A stretch of DNA of 64,000 nt from Reyranella soli (lineage in GTDB: Bacteria > Pseudomonadota > Alphaproteobacteria > Reyranellales > Reyranellaceae), in NCBI RefSeq assembly GCF_007992495.1, contig NZ_BKAJ01000048.1, forward strand, positions 32,746 through 96,745, given 5' to 3'. Below the pieces are notes generated by a model, which saw nothing but the letters and a program-made list of their open reading frames with translations, made no database searches and was not told the DNA's origin. The translations under genes were made by a program, and so were the position numbers. Each line of letters starts with the position of its first letter. The stretch's first letter is position 1. Of this stretch, positions 8,514 through 17,515 are shown one piece after another.

Positions 8514-10115
8514 ATGAACGTCCTCGAAGTCAAAGGCTACGGCCTCGACTACGCCACGCCGACGGGCTTCGTGCGGGCGCTGGACTCGATCGACCTCGCA
8601 ATCGCGCGCGGCGAGGTCTTGGGCCTGGTGGGCGAATCGGGATCCGGCAAGACGTCGCTGGCCTGGGCCATCATGCGCCACCTCCCGCCACGCGCCCGCG
8701 AGCAGGGTTCCATCAGCCTGGCCGGTCAGTCCTTGATGACCGCGACCGAGTCCGAGATCGCCGCCATCCGCGGCCGGCGCATCGGCATGGTGTTCCAGGA
8801 TCCCAGCACGTCGCTCAACCCGACCCTGACGCTCGGCCAGCAGCTGGCCGAAGTGCTGGCGCGCCACCGCGGGCTGACACGCCGGCAGGCCTGGGCCGAG
8901 GGCGAGGCGATGATGGCGCGCGTCGGCCTGAAGCAGCCGGCCGCCATGATGCGCCGCTATCCGCACGAGGCCTCGGGCGGCGAGAAGCAGCGCGTGGTCA
9001 TCGCCTCGGCCTTCGCCTGCCAGCCCGAATGCATCCTGTTCGACGAGCCGACCACCGCCCTCGACGTCGTCACCGCGCGGCAGATCCTCGACCTGTTCGC
9101 CGAGCTGCAGGCCGAGACCGCCGTCGCCTCTCTCTATATCTCGCACGACCTGGCCCTGGTTTCGCGCGTGGCCGACCATGTCGCCGTGCTGCATCGCGGG
9201 CGCCTGGTCGAGCAAGGTGAGGTCGACGCGGTGTTCGACGCACCGCGTGACGACTACACGCGCCGCCTGCTTGCCGCCGTGCCGCGGCCCGACCATCGCC
9301 TGATGACCGGCAAACCAGCCGCCGGTGCCGAGCCGCTGGTCGAGGTCGAGAGGCTGAGCGTCCATTACGGACGCACGCCTTTCCTCTCGGCGCTGGCCGG
9401 TCGCCGCACCGCGCAGGTCGCCGGCAATCGCGAAGTCAGCCTCTCCGTCCAGCCCGGCGAGATCCTGGGCATCGTGGGCGAATCGGGGTCGGGCAAGTCG
9501 ACCCTGGCGCGCGCTTTGACCGGCCTCAACCGCTTCGAGGGCGCCGTGCGCTTCGGCGGCCGGCGCATTGCCGGCCGGCGCGACATGGACCGCGGCTACC
9601 GCCGCGACGTGCAGATCGTCTTCCAGCATCCTGATTCTTCGCTCAATCCGAGACAGCGCGTGCGCGAGATCCTGTCGCGACCGCTGACGCTCTACGGCGG
9701 CGAGGCGCGCATCGAAACGCTGCTCGAACAGGTGCGCCTGCCCGCGGCCTATGCCGAGCGTTTCCCGCACCAGCTCTCGGGCGGCGAGAAGCAGCGCGTC
9801 GCCATCGCCCGCGCCTTCGCCAGCCGGCCCAGGCTGGTGATCTGCGACGAGATCACGTCGTCGCTCGACGTGTCGGTGCAGGCCGCCGTCGTCGAGCTCC
9901 TGGTCGACCTGCAGCGCCGCAACGGCACGGCCTACCTCTTCATCACCCACGATCTCAACCTGGTGCGCCAGCTCGCCCATCGCATCGCCGTCATGTACCG
10001 CGGCGAGCTGGTCGAGCTTCTCGACATCGACGACCTTTCCACCACCGGACCGCGCCACCCCTATACGCGGAAGCTCTTGGACGCGGTCCCGCCACCCCGG
10101 GAGTACAAGTCATGA
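8514..10115 (+). CDS. Fused double ABC ATPase (DppD-DppF type)
   Basis: A 533-residue cytoplasmic ATPase in which the two nucleotide-binding subunits of a peptide importer are joined. Domain 1 (about 1-255) has Walker A GESGSGKT, signature ASGGEKQR and Walker B CILFDEPTTALD. Domain 2 (about 275-530) has Walker A GESGSGKST, signature LSGGEKQR and Walker B LVICDEITSSLD. Each is followed by the switch His (ISHDL and ITHDL) and the C-terminal peptide-importer extension (DDYTRRLLAAVP and HPYTRKLLDAVP). I start at the ATG at 8514, 7 bp after the DppC stop; an upstream ATG at 8484 would overlap DppC. Its end overlaps the next M20 gene as ATGA. Confidence 0.95.
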   Translation: MNVLEVKGYGLDYATPTGFVRALDSIDLAIARGEVLGLVGESGSGKTSLAWAIMRHLPPRAREQGSISLAGQSLMTATESEIAAIRGRRIGMVFQDPSTSLNPTLTLGQQLAEVLARHRGLTRRQAWAEGEAMMARVGLKQPAAMMRRYPHEASGGEKQRVVIASAFACQPECILFDEPTTALDVVTARQILDLFAELQAETAVASLYISHDLALVSRVADHVAVLHRGRLVEQGEVDAVFDAPRDDYTRRLLAAVPRPDHRLMTGKPAAGAEPLVEVERLSVHYGRTPFLSALAGRRTAQVAGNREVSLSVQPGEILGIVGESGSGKSTLARALTGLNRFEGAVRFGGRRIAGRRDMDRGYRRDVQIVFQHPDSSLNPRQRVREILSRPLTLYGGEARIETLLEQVRLPAAYAERFPHQLSGGEKQRVAIARAFASRPRLVICDEITSSLDVSVQAAVVELLVDLQRRNGTAYLFITHDLNLVRQLAHRIAVMYRGELVELLDIDDLSTTGPRHPYTRKLLDAVPPPREYKS

Positions 10116-11338
10116 CCGCGATCGACCGCAATGCCGTGCTCGCCCACCTCGACGAGAAGGCGTGCCTGGATTTCCTGTCGGCAATGGTGCGCCACAAGAG
10201 CTACTCGCAGACCGAGGGTGAGCGGAAACTGGCCGAGTTCATGGCCAGCAGCATGCGCGGGCTGGGACTCGAGGCCGAGCTGACGCCGGTCGAAGGCACG
10301 CGCGTCAACGCGATCGGCCGCTGGAAGGGCACGGGCGGCGGCAAAAGCCTGCTGTTCAACGGCCATCTCGACACCAATCCGGTGACCGAGGGCTGGACCG
10401 TCGATCCGTGGGGCGGGCTGGTCGACGACAAGTTCATCTACGGCATCGGCGTCTCCAACATGAAGTCGGGCGATGCCGCCTACTACTGCGCGGTCAAGGC
10501 ACTGATGGATGCGGGCGTTCGCCTGAAGGGCGACGTCGTGTTGACCTTCGTCGTCGGCGAGTTGCAGGGCGGCGTCGGCACCCTGGCGGCGATCCGCCAG
10601 GGCGTGCGCGCCGACTACTTCATTAACAGCGAGCCAACCGACCTGCAGGCGCTCACCATGCATGCCGAGGCCGGCACCTTCATCATCGAGCTCACCGGCA
10701 ACACCCGCCATCTCTCCAAGCGCGAGCAGGCGGTGGATGCCCTCGTCGCTGCCTGCGACCTCGTCCCGCGGCTCAATGCGCTCACCTTCAGCGGCGCCAG
10801 GAGCGACGAGCACCGCTCGATCAACCGCTGCCATGTCGGCGTGGTGCACGCCGCGTTGGGGCGCGATCTCGCCGAATGGCGGCCGCCGCAGGTCGCCGAC
10901 TTTGCGCGCCTGAAGGGTTCGGTGCGCTACGCGCCGGGCCAGACCGAGGCGCAAGCCTTCGCCGACCTGCGCGTCGTGCTCGACGACCTCGAGCGCCGCT
11001 TTCCCGGCCTCAAGGCCACGGTGACGTCGGAGCGCACCGAAGGCCGGCCGGTGATGCCGGCCTTCGAGGTACCGCGTGACGCCAGGATCGTGAAGACCCT
11101 GAATGCCGCCTACCAGGCGGTGCGCGGCGAGCCGCAGCCGACCGGTGCGCTCGCCCCACCCTGCTACTACGGCACCGACGCCGGCCACTTCTATCGCGAG
11201 CTCGGCATGGAAGGCGTCGTCTGCGGTCCCGGCGGGCGCTACAACACCATGCCCGACGAGCGTGTCGACATCGCCGACTATCTCGACATGATCCGCATCT
11301 ACATGCGGGTCATCCTCGACATCTGCGAACCGGCCTAG
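10112..11338 (+). CDS. M20 family peptidase homologue with substituted metal ligands
   Basis: A 408-residue protein of the ArgE/DapE/CPG2 family, last gene of the Dpp-type operon and coupled by an ATGA overlap. The fold is intact by sequence, with GHLDTNP (His85), NSEPTD (Glu174) and the lid His (GNTRHLS). Three metal ligands normally invariant are changed: the bridging Asp of DMKxG is Asn116 (SNMKSG), the Glu-Glu pair is Glu150-Leu151 (GELQGG), and the final His is Asn378 (YNTMPDE). The first M20 gene in the same operon keeps most of these residues. This protein may be a non-metal or mono-metal enzyme, a binding or regulatory partner, or a hydrolase with a different chemistry. Family certain, activity unknown. 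Confidence 0.85.
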   Translation: MTAIDRNAVLAHLDEKACLDFLSAMVRHKSYSQTEGERKLAEFMASSMRGLGLEAELTPVEGTRVNAIGRWKGTGGGKSLLFNGHLDTNPVTEGWTVDPWGGLVDDKFIYGIGVSNMKSGDAAYYCAVKALMDAGVRLKGDVVLTFVVGELQGGVGTLAAIRQGVRADYFINSEPTDLQALTMHAEAGTFIIELTGNTRHLSKREQAVDALVAACDLVPRLNALTFSGARSDEHRSINRCHVGVVHAALGRDLAEWRPPQVADFARLKGSVRYAPGQTEAQAFADLRVVLDDLERRFPGLKATVTSERTEGRPVMPAFEVPRDARIVKTLNAAYQAVRGEPQPTGALAPPCYYGTDAGHFYRELGMEGVVCGPGGRYNTMPDERVDIADYLDMIRIYMRVILDICEPA

Positions 11339-11824
11339 CAGCTCCGCACAGGGGTTTTGACCAGCTGGCTGGCGAACAGGATCGCGTTCGCAGCGCGTCT
11401 GCGGAAACGCCCGCAAGCCATTGATGCTTCTACTCTTTCTGGTCGTGGCGACGGCCACGCGTTGTCCGCTAAACGAGGACAGCAACGACAATGCGCAGTC
11501 CTCGCCGCTGCGCATTGATTTTGCGGCATTCCCGGCATTTCCGGCGGAGGTCGTAGTGGCGCCTCGGAAGCTGACCCCCAATCCATTGCGCCTGCTGAGC
11601 TCGAGCAAGGCCGGCGGCTTCGGCCGGGCGCGATGGGTATCGGATAAACGATGCAAAGAGCGGAGCCACCGAGAGGCGAGCGCACAGTCATTATAACTCA
11701 AGTAACTTACCATGTAAACTATGGTTCTGTTCGGCGGTTCGGTCTTGTGAGTTTTTTCGCACCGTAGAGGACCTGTCGCGACGAACTGCTAGCAGTGCTG
11801 GCAATCTCAGCGGCCCCGCACCGG
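11339..11824. other. 486-bp non-coding gap, less GC-rich than flanks
   Basis: The gap lies between the 3' end of the M20/Dpp operon (plus) and the 3' end of the LysR gene (minus). I see no convincing gene: the short open frames lack family resemblance and ribosome sites. The right half is AT-rich around 11690-11730 and contains a small inverted repeat, ACCAT-N7-ATGGT, at 11709-11725. It may hold terminators for both converging transcripts or a degraded gene; I cannot assign more. Confidence 0.5.
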
Positions 11825-12799
11825 TCAAAGCCAATCGATATGATCGGCAATCGATGGCGAGTTGGTCGTGGGTTTGAGGAGCAATGTCCCAGGCCAGTCA
11901 CCACCGTCGACCAGCTTGATGACAAGGTCGCGGATCACCGCGCGAGCAGCATCAGATGCGGGGTTGGTCTTGCCCTTCAGGGGGCGCACCAGCGTGACGA
12001 TGCGGACGAGTGCAGGCTCGACGAGTTCGACGGTCCAAAACTCTCCGCGTGCCGCCTCTTCCTTGATCGCTGTCGCCGGCAGGAAGGTGCAGCCGAACCC
12101 TGATCGAACAAGTTCCTTGATGGCCGGCACGGCGTCGACCTCGAACTTCACCAGCAGGTCGATCCCAAGCGCCTTGGCGTACTCCTCCACCAGGAGCCGC
12201 GTGCCATGTTCGCGGCTCGGCAGCACGAGCGGTACGGAGGCAAGGTTGGCGGCGTTGACCGCAAATGCGTTGCCGAAGCGCCGTGGACCGGCACCGACAA
12301 GGTAGAGCGTCTCGGAGACGAGCCGCTCCGCGCCGAGCGCCGCCAAGGGGCCAACTTCGGTCACCATCGCGAGGTCGACGCGCTTCTCGTGGGCCCAGGC
12401 AAGCAGCCTGCTGGTCACGCCGTCGACGATGCGTAAGGTGATCTTGGGATATCGGACCTTGAGCTGCATGAGGAGCGGCGCCGAGAAGAAGGCGGCGATG
12501 CTCGCCGGCAGGCCGAGTGTTACGACACCGGCCGGATTTTCCGCGAAGCTGCGAATCTCTTCCATCGTCGCGTCGACTTGGCCGATGATAGCGCGCGCCC
12601 GGGTGAGCAGGAGCTCGCCGCATTCGGTCAGAGCGACGCCACGCCTGCTGCGGACCAGGAGCTCCACACCGAGCTCTTGCTCGAGATTGGCGACATGCAG
12701 GCTGAGCGAGGACTGCGAGACCCGCAGATCGGCCGCCGCGCGCGACAGGCTTCGCTTCTCGACAATGCGCATGAAATAGCGAAGCTGCCTGACATCCAT
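11825..12799 (-). CDS. LysR family transcriptional regulator
   Basis: A 324-residue regulator. The N-terminal winged HTH is clear (MDVRQLRYFMRIVEKRSLSR, then AAADLRVSQSSLSLHVANLE), followed by the two-lobed effector domain (about 90-300) with GVVTLGLP and a PLVLPSREHGTR segment typical of LysR co-inducer pockets. I start at the ATG at 12799, where the canonical LysR N-terminus begins; longer frames would run into the neighbouring gene. It is the last gene of a minus-strand run (receptor, ATPase, permease, LLM monooxygenase, LysR), 44 bp after the LLM stop, so it is probably co-transcribed and controls this cluster or senses its substrate. Confidence 0.92.
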   Translation of the reverse strand: MDVRQLRYFMRIVEKRSLSRAAADLRVSQSSLSLHVANLEQELGVELLVRSRRGVALTECGELLLTRARAIIGQVDATMEEIRSFAENPAGVVTLGLPASIAAFFSAPLLMQLKVRYPKITLRIVDGVTSRLLAWAHEKRVDLAMVTEVGPLAALGAERLVSETLYLVGAGPRRFGNAFAVNAANLASVPLVLPSREHGTRLLVEEYAKALGIDLLVKFEVDAVPAIKELVRSGFGCTFLPATAIKEEAARGEFWTVELVEPALVRIVTLVRPLKGKTNPASDAARAVIRDLVIKLVDGGDWPGTLLLKPTTNSPSIADHIDWL

Positions 12800-12843
12800 G
12801 GAAGTCCTGCCTGCGGGTACCGCGGCGCGGCCATCGCCTGCGA

Positions 12844-13947
12844 CTACTCGGCCGCCCGCCTTCTTGCCAGATGCTGATTGAGCTTGGGCATGACGTCCTC
12901 GGCGAGAAGCGTCATTGAGCGCTTGTGCAGCCTGGGCTGATCCCAGTCTTTGTGGGTGAGCAGCAAGGTACCGAAATAGCCGACCTCGTCGACGAGGGCG
13001 ACAAGCTGGTCGAGAACGCGCTTGGGGCTGCCGTGGATGACCATCCATTCGATGCACTTGCGGATGGTGACAGCCTCGTCGGGAATGGACTCTTGCGGCT
13101 TGAAAATCTTGAGCAGCTTGTAGGTCGCCAGGTTATCGCGGAGATAGGCGTAGTACCAACCGATGCTGGATTTTTCGTTGGCAAGATACTCCGCCGTTTC
13201 GGCGTCGCTTTCGCCGACCAGGATGGTGCGGGCAAGGCGCCACTGCCCGCGGTCGGGTCGGCGATGCGCGGCTTCGCAGCCGGCGCAGTATTGCTCCCAA
13301 TGGGTCTTGGCGTGGCCGACCGGCATGAAATTCGCCGAGACGAGACCCCAGCCGCGCTCTCCCGCGAGCCTCGCCGTGGCCGAGGACGGACTCATCGCAG
13401 AGACGGCCAGCGGCGGATAGGGCTTCTGAAAGGGCTTCAGCATCGGTCCGATGCCGAGCCGCGGCTGGTAGGAATTGTCGATCGTGATGTCCCAGTATTT
13501 GCCCGGAATCCTGTAAGGCGGATCGGAGCTCCAGATGCGATGCACGATGTCGATCGCCTCGACCATCATCTCCGACCGGTTCTTGTCCATGACCTTGAAC
13601 AGCTCGAAATCCGAGCCCAGCCCGCCAGGGCCGATCCCCATGATGAAGCGGCCCTCGGCGAGATGATCGAACATGGCGCAATTGCCGGCGACTTGCGCGG
13701 GATGATGCTGCGGCATGTTGATGACGCTGGTGCCGAACTTGATCGATTTGGTGACCGGGATCAGCGTCGCCATGAACTGCAGAGGATCAGGAATGGGTTC
13801 GGTGCGGGCGCTGTAGTGCTCCCCGACCCAGGCCTCTTCGTAGCCGAGCTTTTCGGCCAGAAGGATGGCCTCGCGGTCCTCCTGCAAGACTTGGGTGTAG
13901 TCCCGCTGCGGGTCGTGCAAGGGCATCATGAACAGGCCGAGCTTCAT
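12844..13947 (-). CDS. LLM class flavin-dependent oxidoreductase in an ABC operon
   Basis: A 367-residue bacterial luciferase-like (LLM) monooxygenase. These TIM-barrel enzymes use reduced FMN or F420 and oxygen to hydroxylate or cleave C-S, C-N or C-C bonds. Seen are MKLGLFMMPL (first strand), AEKLGYEEAWVGEHY, FGTSVINMPQHHPAQVAGNCAMFDHLAEGR in pieces, and the FIMGIGPGG turn, all hallmarks of the family near its flavin site. It follows the fused permease by only 4 bp in a CUT2-type importer operon. LLM enzymes are known beside importers for sulfonates, but those use a different importer class, so the substrate here is open. No dedicated flavin reductase is present in the operon. Confidence 0.9.
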   Translation of the reverse strand: MKLGLFMMPLHDPQRDYTQVLQEDREAILLAEKLGYEEAWVGEHYSARTEPIPDPLQFMATLIPVTKSIKFGTSVINMPQHHPAQVAGNCAMFDHLAEGRFIMGIGPGGLGSDFELFKVMDKNRSEMMVEAIDIVHRIWSSDPPYRIPGKYWDITIDNSYQPRLGIGPMLKPFQKPYPPLAVSAMSPSSATARLAGERGWGLVSANFMPVGHAKTHWEQYCAGCEAAHRRPDRGQWRLARTILVGESDAETAEYLANEKSSIGWYYAYLRDNLATYKLLKIFKPQESIPDEAVTIRKCIEWMVIHGSPKRVLDQLVALVDEVGYFGTLLLTHKDWDQPRLHKRSMTLLAEDVMPKLNQHLARRRAAE

Positions 13948-13951
13948 GGCG

Positions 13952-15961
13952 TTACTCCTTTGGCTTCGGGGCGGTAAGCAGCAGCATCATGATGATCACC
14001 ACACCGTAGATGATCTGTCGGCTCGCCTCCGGCATCTGCATCACCGCGAGCACGCTCGACAGAAGCGTGATGACGAGGACGCCGGCGACCGTGCCCAGAT
14101 AGGTGCCGCGCCCACCGAGGATATGTGTGCCGCCGATCACCACGGCGGCTATGGCCGGCAACAGATAGTCGTTGCCCATGCCCTGATAGGACTGATCGAA
14201 ACGGCCGGCGAGCAGGATGCCGCCCAGCGCGCTGGTGAAGCCGGCGAAAACGAAGGCCGTGCAGATCACCCGACCCGTTCGGATTCCCGACAGATAGCTC
14301 GCAATCTCGCGATTGCCCACGGCGAAGATGGCCCGCCCGAAGGTCGTTCGCCGCAACAGCAGCACGACAAAGAGGCCGAGCGCGAGCCACACCCAGAGCA
14401 CGTTTGGTATGCCGAGCAGCGAGCTCTCCCGCCCGAGCCAACGCATCAGGGGCGACGCCTTGGTCTGGGGCGCGAACCCACCGGTGTAGACGACCGTCAG
14501 TCCGAGCAGCACGGCGTTCACGGCGAGTGTCAGGATCATCGACGGCAGGCGAATAACGCCAACGCCGATACCGTTGATCAGGCCAACCAGGACGCCGACG
14601 AGAAGGCCGCCGGGGATGGCCCAATCGATCCACGCCCCGCCGAAGCCCGTGATCGTCGTCGCTACCATGGCGGCGACAGTCATCGTCCAAGGGATCGAGA
14701 GGTCGATATGACCGAGCAGGATCACGACCATCGCTCCTGTCGCGATGATGCCCAGGAACGAGGCGATGCGCAGTTGCTGGATCAGGTACTTTACGGAAAG
14801 GAAGTCGGGTAGGAAGAAGCTGCCGACGGCGCCGATGAGGATGATCGCTGCAAGCGAGACGAGGACTGAATTGTCCACGCCGGCGATAAGACGCTGTTTC
14901 GGCTCGCCGCGGCTCACTTCCTGCGCGGCCATGAGGTCGAGACGGTTCTTGACGTTGAGGATGCGCGCTCCGCCTATGCCGATGGCGGCCAGCAAGACGA
15001 GACCCTCATAGAGTGGCTGCGTCAACGGCGACACGCCGGCAAAGAACAGGACGCCGGTGATGGTGCGCAGCATATAGGCACCGAAGATCGAGCCGATGGC
15101 CCCGCCGCTGCCGCCGACCAGCGACGTCCCACCGATCACCACGGCGGCGATGGATTTCAGGGTATAATCGCCGGCAATCTGGGCATCGCCGGTCAGCGTC
15201 TGGAATCCCAGGAACAGCCCGCCCATGCCGGCAAACAGCCCGCCCAAGGCATAGGCCGCGAGCTTCGCCTTATCGATGTCGAGGCCGGACATGTAGGCCG
15301 CCGCCGACGACGATCCCGCAGCGTAGGCCGCCCGCCCCACCGGCGAGCCCTTGAAGTACCACCAGACGCCGGCTGCGGCGGCGAGCAGAAGGAGCGAAAC
15401 CGGCACCACGCCGCCGACCGCCCCGGTCATCATCTCGCCGAGAGCGTCGTCGATCTCGCCGCCCGGGACCGGCCGCAGCAGATAGGCGATGCCGGTGTAA
15501 GCGGCACCCGTCGCGAGCGTGGCAATGATCGGTTGAATGCGCCCATAGACCACGATCACGCCGTTCAGCAAGCCGCAGCCGGCGCCGGTCGCGAGCACGA
15601 GCAAGACGCCCAACGCGATTTCCACTGGCGACCCGCTGACGACGTTCGAGGCGAGGCAGTTGGTGAGCGCGAGTATTGGACCGATCGAAAGATCGAGCCC
15701 ACCGGTCAGCACCGGCAAGGTCTGTCCCATCGCGACCAGCGCGAGGGCCGCTCCCTCATTGGAGGCCGTCTGGAGGACGAGCGGCGAGAAGCCGCGTGGA
15801 TGCAGCACGGAAAAAACGAAGAAGAGTGCGATGAACAACGCGAAAGCCAGCAGGGGGCCTTGGTTGCGCCGCAACCAGATGCCGAGAGCGCTCTGGCCTG
15901 CGGGAGCCCTGACGTCCTTCGTTCGATCGATCTGCACCAGGGCTCCTTCGCTCATGGGCAA
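13952..15961 (-). CDS. CUT2-type ABC permease, two permease domains fused in one chain
   Basis: A 669-residue inner-membrane protein made of two RbsC-like permease units joined head to tail. Unit 1 spans about residues 25-325 and unit 2 about 365-660. Both show the same landmarks: a GGLDLSIG (unit 1) or GHIDLSIP (unit 2) loop, a GRAAYAAG or GRAIFAVG coupling segment, and the IAAVVIGGTSLVGG or IAAVVIGGTHILGG motif near the end. Ribose-class importers normally use one such gene as a homodimer or two separate genes, so the fusion fixes a heterodimer in one chain. It overlaps the upstream ATPase gene by 10 bp and is followed by the LLM gene after 4 bp. Confidence 0.92.
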   Translation of the reverse strand: MPMSEGALVQIDRTKDVRAPAGQSALGIWLRRNQGPLLAFALFIALFFVFSVLHPRGFSPLVLQTASNEGAALALVAMGQTLPVLTGGLDLSIGPILALTNCLASNVVSGSPVEIALGVLLVLATGAGCGLLNGVIVVYGRIQPIIATLATGAAYTGIAYLLRPVPGGEIDDALGEMMTGAVGGVVPVSLLLLAAAAGVWWYFKGSPVGRAAYAAGSSSAAAYMSGLDIDKAKLAAYALGGLFAGMGGLFLGFQTLTGDAQIAGDYTLKSIAAVVIGGTSLVGGSGGAIGSIFGAYMLRTITGVLFFAGVSPLTQPLYEGLVLLAAIGIGGARILNVKNRLDLMAAQEVSRGEPKQRLIAGVDNSVLVSLAAIILIGAVGSFFLPDFLSVKYLIQQLRIASFLGIIATGAMVVILLGHIDLSIPWTMTVAAMVATTITGFGGAWIDWAIPGGLLVGVLVGLINGIGVGVIRLPSMILTLAVNAVLLGLTVVYTGGFAPQTKASPLMRWLGRESSLLGIPNVLWVWLALGLFVVLLLRRTTFGRAIFAVGNREIASYLSGIRTGRVICTAFVFAGFTSALGGILLAGRFDQSYQGMGNDYLLPAIAAVVIGGTHILGGRGTYLGTVAGVLVITLLSSVLAVMQMPEASRQIIYGVVIIMMLLLTAPKPKE

Positions 15962-17502
15962 GCCTCAGTGGCGACGGTCGGTTGCTGTAGGCTGAGCGAA
16001 GCTGCCATCATGTTGGCCTCCGTCATCGCCTCGCCCTTCAGCTCGCGCACGACGCGCCCCTGGTAGAGCACGACAATCTTGTCGCACATGCCGATCAGCT
16101 CGTCATGGTCGGTGCTGTAGAACAGGATGCTGACGCCCTGGTCTGCAAGAGTGCGCATCAGGCGATAGAGTTCCTGCTTGGTGCCAACATCGATGCCTCG
16201 CATCGGATCGTTGAGCAGGATGACGCGTGGCTCGTTCATCAGCCATTTGGCCAGGACGACCTTCTGCTGGTTGCCACCGGAAAGACTTCCGACCGGGCTG
16301 TCGAGAGAAGCCGCCTTGATGGCAAGATCGCCGACAGCCTGCGTGGCGATTCTCGTCTCTTCGGCAAGGTTGATCAGGAAGCCGCGCGAGACGCGCCGCA
16401 GAGCAGCGAGCGTCATGTTCTCGCGCACCGACATCGACAGCATCAGCCCTTCGCTCTTGCGGTCCTCGGGTACCAGCGCCAGCGACAGGCCGGCGGCTTG
16501 AGCGTCTGCCGGGCTCTTGAGCACGACGTCACGCCCGTCGAGCCTGATCGTGCCCCGCGTCTCGCGCAGCACGCCGAAAAGGCCGAGCAGCAGCTCGCGC
16601 TGGCCCTGACCGTCGAGTCCACCCAGGCCGACGATCTCGCCCCGACCGACTGCAAGCGTCACGTCGGAGAGCCTGTTGGTCCAGGAGAAGTGCGACACGT
16701 CGAGCACGGGCGGCGTCGCAGCGGCCGGCGCGGGCTTCGGCGGATAGATGCGGCTGAGATCACGGCCGATCATCATCTGCAGGATCTCGTCGGGGCGCCT
16801 GTCGCCACTCTTGAAGGTCGCGATATGGCGACCACCACGAAGCACCGAACAAGTATCGGCAAGCTCTTCGATTTCGTGCATGCGATGGGAAATGTAGATG
16901 ACCGCCAGCCCGCGCTCGCGCAGATGGCGGACGATGCGATAGACCCTTTGTGCATCCGCCGGTGTCAACGCAGACGTCGCCTCGTCGAGGACGAGCAGGC
17001 GTGGATTGCGCCCGAGAGCCTTGGCGATCTCGATGAGTTGGCGTCGTGACAGCGGCAGGTCCTTGACGGTCAGGCGCGGATTGATGTCCTCGCAGCCGAT
17101 CGTCGCCAGCAGCTCCTCCGATCGGCGGAGCTGGGCGCGGCGGTCGATCAAGCCCCAACGCCTCGGCGCATCCGTAATGCAGATGTTGTCTGCGACCGTG
17201 AGATCGGGGATCAGCGACAGTTCCTGAAATACACAGACGATGCCGTTCGCGATCGCGTCACGTGGCGCCAGGAAGGCCGCCGCCTTGCCGTCGATCTCGA
17301 TACGGCCGGAGTCGGGCGAGACGACACCACCGACAATCTTGATCAGGGTGCTCTTACCGGCGCCGTTCTCGCCGAGGACGGCGTGTATCGATTGGGCGTG
17401 AACCGCGAAGCTGACATCATCGAGTGCGACCACGCCCCCATAGCGCTTGCCCACATTGGCAAGCGCAAGCAGTGGAGGTCCTGACCGCGCGCCACCGGAC
17501 AT
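15952..17502 (-). CDS. CUT2-type (RbsA/MglA-like) double ABC ATPase
   Basis: A 516-residue cytoplasmic ATPase with two nucleotide-binding domains, as in ribose and galactoside importers. Domain 1 has Walker A GENGAGKST, a LPLSRRQLIEIAKAL signature region and Walker B LLVLDEATSALT. Domain 2 has the degenerate Walker A region GLDGQGQRELL usual in this class, signature LSGGNQQKVVLAKWL and Walker B VILLNDPMRGID. The start is the ATG at 17502; a GTG one codon upstream is also possible. It begins about 13 bp after the receptor gene and overlaps the fused permease, so receptor, ATPase and permease are one transport unit. Confidence 0.94.
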   Translation of the reverse strand: MSGGARSGPPLLALANVGKRYGGVVALDDVSFAVHAQSIHAVLGENGAGKSTLIKIVGGVVSPDSGRIEIDGKAAAFLAPRDAIANGIVCVFQELSLIPDLTVADNICITDAPRRWGLIDRRAQLRRSEELLATIGCEDINPRLTVKDLPLSRRQLIEIAKALGRNPRLLVLDEATSALTPADAQRVYRIVRHLRERGLAVIYISHRMHEIEELADTCSVLRGGRHIATFKSGDRRPDEILQMMIGRDLSRIYPPKPAPAAATPPVLDVSHFSWTNRLSDVTLAVGRGEIVGLGGLDGQGQRELLLGLFGVLRETRGTIRLDGRDVVLKSPADAQAAGLSLALVPEDRKSEGLMLSMSVRENMTLAALRRVSRGFLINLAEETRIATQAVGDLAIKAASLDSPVGSLSGGNQQKVVLAKWLMNEPRVILLNDPMRGIDVGTKQELYRLMRTLADQGVSILFYSTDHDELIGMCDKIVVLYQGRVVRELKGEAMTEANMMAASLSLQQPTVATEACP

Positions 17503-17515
17503 CACGAAGCAGATG

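Noticed and set aside
8490..10058. Long open frame antisense to the fused ABC ATPase
   Set aside because: Composition artefact of GC-rich coding DNA; the plus-strand frame has all ABC motifs.
11338..11350. Similar tag after two stop codons (CAGCTCCGCACAG here and TAGCTCTGCACAG at 63988-64000)
   Set aside because: Too short and imperfect to be called a repeat or terminator without a genome search.
11421..11696. 91-codon plus-strand frame in the 486-bp gap
   Set aside because: No family resemblance, no Shine-Dalgarno, and overlapping frames are equally long.
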